NCBI RefSeq assembly: GCF_043641665.1
Contig: NC_092190.1
Location: forward strand, 19,457,548 to 19,521,547
Source of the DNA: Enoplosus armatus
Taxonomy: Eukaryota; Chordata; Actinopteri; Centrarchiformes; Enoplosidae
Length of the DNA stretch: 64,000 nucleotides
Direction of reading: 5' to 3'
A model generated the notes under the pieces. It worked only from the letters and a program-made list of their open reading frames with translations, was not told the origin of the DNA and made no database searches. Shown piece after piece: positions 56,701-64,000 of this stretch (its first letter is position 1; the number at the start of each line of letters is the position of its first letter). A program made the translations under genes and the position numbers.

Positions 56701-59700
56701 GCAGGAAAGGATGGACCGTAGCCAGCTGACAGCTGTTTCCTGGTGGATGAAGGAGGAATGGGTGCGTGGGTGTGTGGGTGGTGGGGTTGTTGTGCTAGTA
56801 GTGAGTGAATGTGTTTTTTGGTCTGCTTTTGACTGTTGCTACAGTTTAATGAGAACTAGTAATCTGAAGGTTTCATAGTAAGGTGGAGTATATTGGTTTT
56901 ATTTCAAATGTGTTTAATTACATGTACACATGTACATGCTGATGACTTGACTTAAACAGTTTAAACCATTCACTACTAATCACATATACATAACATTACT
57001 CCCAAAGTAGTTTTAAAGCAAACCTAATATTTTTAGGTTGCTTACCTTCCAGGCAGCAATTGTTTTAATGATTTAATAATAAGTGTTGTATAGAAATAAA
57101 TTAAAGAAAATGAAGACTTGCGAAAACGTTTTCTTTTTCTTTTAAACTAACAAAATTACATTAACATTAAGTATTTCTCACCAAAATGCAGTAGGTTTTA
57201 CAAAAGTGTTCAATGCATCCTTCCTCAAAAAACGTCTGTTGTCATCAATCACAAATTGTTTATTTCCATGTTTGCTAGCTTGTAGTCTTCTTCTTTGCCT
57301 TTGCATTACTATGTTTCTCGGTGGTTAAAATGTTGGCTGTCAGGAGCAACAAATCTATAAGATGGCGTCAACGATAGCAATTTGGGTGTCATGGCTGATT
57401 GGATGGTGTTTAATGATTCTAATTATTTGACCTGTTTAAAATGTTATGGACACAGAACTGTCAATATCATGTAGACGGAGAAATGACAATAAAAAGATAA
57501 CTGGCCAAAAATGGAGAGCCCACAGTAAAATAGTAGAGCCTATTGTATCGCCTCAACGTCATATCGTAACATATCTGTCAACTCTGTCCTCATGTGCCCT
57601 TGCTTCCCCTCCCTCACTCTTCTGTTTCCGATTTCTCACTTGCTCTCTTCTCTTGCTTTCCTCCCATGTCTTGTTCTTTCTGTAGCTCTCTCCCCCTCTT
57701 TGTGGCCAACCGTGGTGTGAGCTTTTAGCAGCAACAGCATGAGATAGTATGACACATATCAAAGCCCCCGTGTCATTGCCCTTTGTGATTTTAACCCGAC
57801 AGTATTACTGTATACTGGTGTATGGCAAGTAATGTAAAAAAACAAAACAAAACACTTTTGTTGAGTACTGTACTCCTGAGGTGTAAGTACAGAATGCAGA
57901 ACAAGATGTTTTTATATTGAGCCTCAAATGAACTTCACTTGTGTGGAAAAAAAATACACTACTCTTCTGTTAAACCTCTCATATCCTAGCAAGATAGATG
58001 TGTATTTTTGTTTTCAAAAAGCCATAATTACAAACTACAGTCTGTGTTGGAGCCATCATATTTCTCTGCTGGCTCTGTGGTTCTAGTGGGCTCCTGAGAG
58101 CAGATGTCATTAGCCTGGTTTCTGCTACTAGCCAAACCAGGCTCACCAAGGCCTGCTTTAGCCGCTTTTCCATACAGTTGTGATACCCATGCTGTGAAGA
58201 ACTATGATTAGAGCCATTGGCGTGAGAACAGTACAAGTGGTTTTCTATACAACAGGACAGGAAGTTGCCCCAACCAGACTATTCTGCCCTATATTATATA
58301 TAAGGCCTATAAAAGATGTCAGCTTACAGAAAAGGTGAGAATGCTGTTTGATCTTGGTAGACCAACTCTCATCACAATAGCAGTAAGGCGCTAATCTTGA
58401 TGACAAATGCGGTTTGTCCAGGTGGACACTCTTAATGTGAAGCAGCAGCTGAGCTTAAAGGTGCCCTGTGGTGTTTTCTTGTAAACACAGAGGGTGTGGT
58501 GATGCTGGTCCAGTAGCACACAGCAATCTTAATGCCAAAACTGCGCTTGTCTTGCGTGGTCTAACGGCCGCCTGCTCAGAGCAGGTAGACAGCTCAGAGC
58601 GCTTGTGTTTCATAATATTTTGGTCACTCTATTTGGTGAAGGCACACCCATATAAAGCTCCCTAAAATCACACAAACCCCATTATGCATGTGTTGTTAGT
58701 CAAGCTACAATTACGCATGGCAGATCCGCTTGTTAAAGTTTGTACAACAAGCACCAGACTGTTGCAAAATAACCACAGAAACCTCCATGCTTATGGGCCC
58801 ATCAAACGTGTTGTTTTGATTAATTATTCTACAGTTTCTAGTGCAAATCAACAGGCGTGTTCGATACTGACACATTGAAAGCGGTTCACACAGTCCGTTC
58901 CTGCCAGTCCACCGGTGTCTCCATCCAAAACACCAGTTAACCGGGCCAACCAGGCGTCTTTTTTTTAACAAGTCTGTTTGTTTTTTTAACAAGTGTCTCC
59001 TGGAGGTAGGCTTGTGGCTGTGATGACCTACATGATCCCTGTGTTTAAAGGGGATGAAAGTAGTGGATGTGATTGGCCATGCTTGTCACAACCTCAAACA
59101 CACCCACCCATAATGTATGTATGCATGTATGCATGTATGTTTGATAATGTATTCTTTCTGATCCCACCCAAGATCCAGGCGAGCCTGGCCACGAAAATAC
59201 CAAAAGTGCGCTTGGCGTGCCCCTGACGCTCTGGGTAGTGTGCAATTGACTGCGCTCTGTGTCGCGCAGCAGGTTTCGCAAAAATAGAGCCCTATATACA
59301 TTACACTGAAGCTACTAAAGTGCTAAAAGCTGATGCTTTCTCTCTAGCTGCCTGCATGCCTGCACACTAATCAGTTTAGTGCCTAAGCACTACCTACCTA
59401 AGCAGGACCATAATATCGTAGGTCAGTGTGGTTACCCCCTGCTTTGAAGCCACAGTATAAAGCTGGCTGGTGGGAAAAGGACAGCACCAGTTCCATTTTA
59501 ACCACAAAAAGAAAAGTATCGACTCTGTCTCATGTCTCAAATTGTAACCAGGTTTTGTGTTGTAAGTACAATTGTTGAAATGTTATATAGAAATAATACA
59601 TGATTCATAATGATCCTATTACCCCTTATATTGTGCATGCTGACGTCCACCACACACATTTATGATCGTATTAGCAAAACAAGCCATTCAATCAGAAATT

Positions 59701-60166
59701 CAGGTACCCCTTTAGCTCTCTGGATGGGCTTTATGTTGCTACTTGTCATGTCACAGACTTCTGCAGGGGTCTGTGGTTTAATTTCTGCCCATGTTGCATA
59801 AATACTCCAGTCGATACAGTAGCCCTTATAAGATGCATTTCCTGTAATGGCTGCAAGACAAGACATCTGACTGTATTAAAGGGACTGGAAAAAACATCAG
59901 CTTCTCTGTAAAACAGTCAATTGTTCCACTGCCATTTTACAGCTGTCATTCAGCTTGTCGTCTTTTTCTGAATTACTGTTACCCAACTATGAAAATGTGT
60001 GTTATAGTTGGGCCTACAAAGGGTGCTGAAATCTATCTTTTGGCCTCACGTTCTCTCTTTTTTGTACTATTTTTTCCATCTTTCTGCTTTGATCCACAAC
60101 TCCTAGCTGTGGTCTGTGGTCTCCATGGTGATGAAAAAGCAGCTGCAACAAAAAAAAAAACCTTAA

Positions 60167-63221
<3,055 letters not shown>

Positions 63222-64000
63222 GTAAGTAGAGAACCTTTCTTTAAGCACTTGTCCTTAACTCAATGTAGGTTTTTTGCAGTAACCTGATTTTATATCTTTA
63301 ACCGAGTTACATGTGCCTGTGTGCACTGCAGAGACTATGGACAGTGAAAGCATTTCTGAAACAGAAAGGGTCATTTCTCCCTGAGGTGTGTCCTTGTATC
63401 TGAAATACTTCAATCCAAAATTAGAATAAAACTCAAACTGAAAGTTTAATTTGGCTGTCTAAATTTTAAACACATTAACGTTTCCAGTTCGTGTGAAACA
63501 GCTTATCAACATGAAAACAGCTTAATGTCTTCTTCTTCGCCGTTTTTTCACTTGGCAAACATTAAAACTGGGCATCATGCTTTTTTAATTTTGCAACTTT
63601 GAAGTGATCATATGCAGCCTGGTGAATAAGTACTAGTAAACACTTGGTACTATTTACGCACTGACTAGCACTGACTATCAGACACAGTTGATTCATCAGT
63701 GTAATTTCCATGACTGGCAGCCATGAGAGAACATCTGTCTCAGTCTTTGAATGTGACTTTCTACTAGTTCCAGGTCATCATGCAACTGCTACTTGTGACC
63801 CCTATTATTTCTGTGTATGTAGCATTTGGTTTATTCTTGTTAAATTGTATTATGTCTCCCTGTACTGTATATTCCTATACTTTATACAGTATTTTTATGT
63901 AGTTATTCATCCAAATTGTTTATTTAGTATTTCAGTGACGTGTCAGTTGCAACTAATGCGACTCTAATACCATCTATGCTAAGATTTGTAATATTTCTGC
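63222..64000. other. mras intron 4 (partial)
   Basis: Runs to the window edge. The expected next exon (SAK motif and C-terminal tail) was not found here. Confidence 0.6.

Overview
The window looks like nuclear DNA from a teleost fish, probably a percomorph. Three genes can be traced exon by exon to vertebrate families (ptpn4, tmem177, mras). The non-coding DNA is crowded with long (CA)n and (GA)n microsatellites and with dispersed repeats that I recognise from teleost genomes: tRNA-derived SINEs, a LINE 3' end with a conserved tail, and a repeat containing the phrase GCCATGAAATTTTGT. No prokaryotic, viral or organellar gene organisation is visible.

Layout. (1) 1-36.4 kb, minus strand: the 5' half of ptpn4, a FERM-PDZ tyrosine phosphatase. 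It has a CpG-rich promoter and a non-coding first exon near 36 kb, a 22.6 kb intron, the ATG exon at 13.1 kb, and five further coding exons down to 0.99 kb. Together these encode the first 155 codons; the rest lies left of the window. Intron 2 holds a broken coiled-coil pseudogene on the opposite strand (11.5-12.7 kb). (2) 39.3-41.5 kb, minus strand: complete tmem177, two coding exons, 310 aa, with a SINE just upstream of the ATG exon. (3) 42.5-43.9 kb, minus strand: a complete intronless TRIM E3 ligase gene (RING, B-box, coiled coil, PRY-SPRY, 459 aa). Its start codon abuts the 3' tail of a 5'-truncated LINE. (4) 44.4-51.6 kb: intergenic, with a teleost repeat and a perfect 30-bp tandem duplication. 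(5) 51.6 kb to the right edge, plus strand: mras, with a likely non-coding first exon near 51.7 kb, an 8.5 kb intron, and three coding exons (residues 1-149). The last exon or exons lie beyond the window.

The genes are not an operon or a pathway. PTPN4 is a cytoplasmic membrane-associated phosphatase, TMEM177 a mitochondrial cytochrome-c-oxidase assembly protein, the TRIM a likely ubiquitin ligase, and MRAS a small GTPase. Same-strand tmem177 upstream of ptpn4 matches the order I recall for human chromosome 2q14, whereas mras is on 3q22 in human, so the window probably crosses a lineage-specific synteny junction. I found no clearly new biological system. The most interesting points are the TRIM/LINE junction, a possible ptpn4 uORF whose stop overlaps the main start codon, and a 27-base homopolymer serving as the polypyrimidine tract of a ptpn4 exon.
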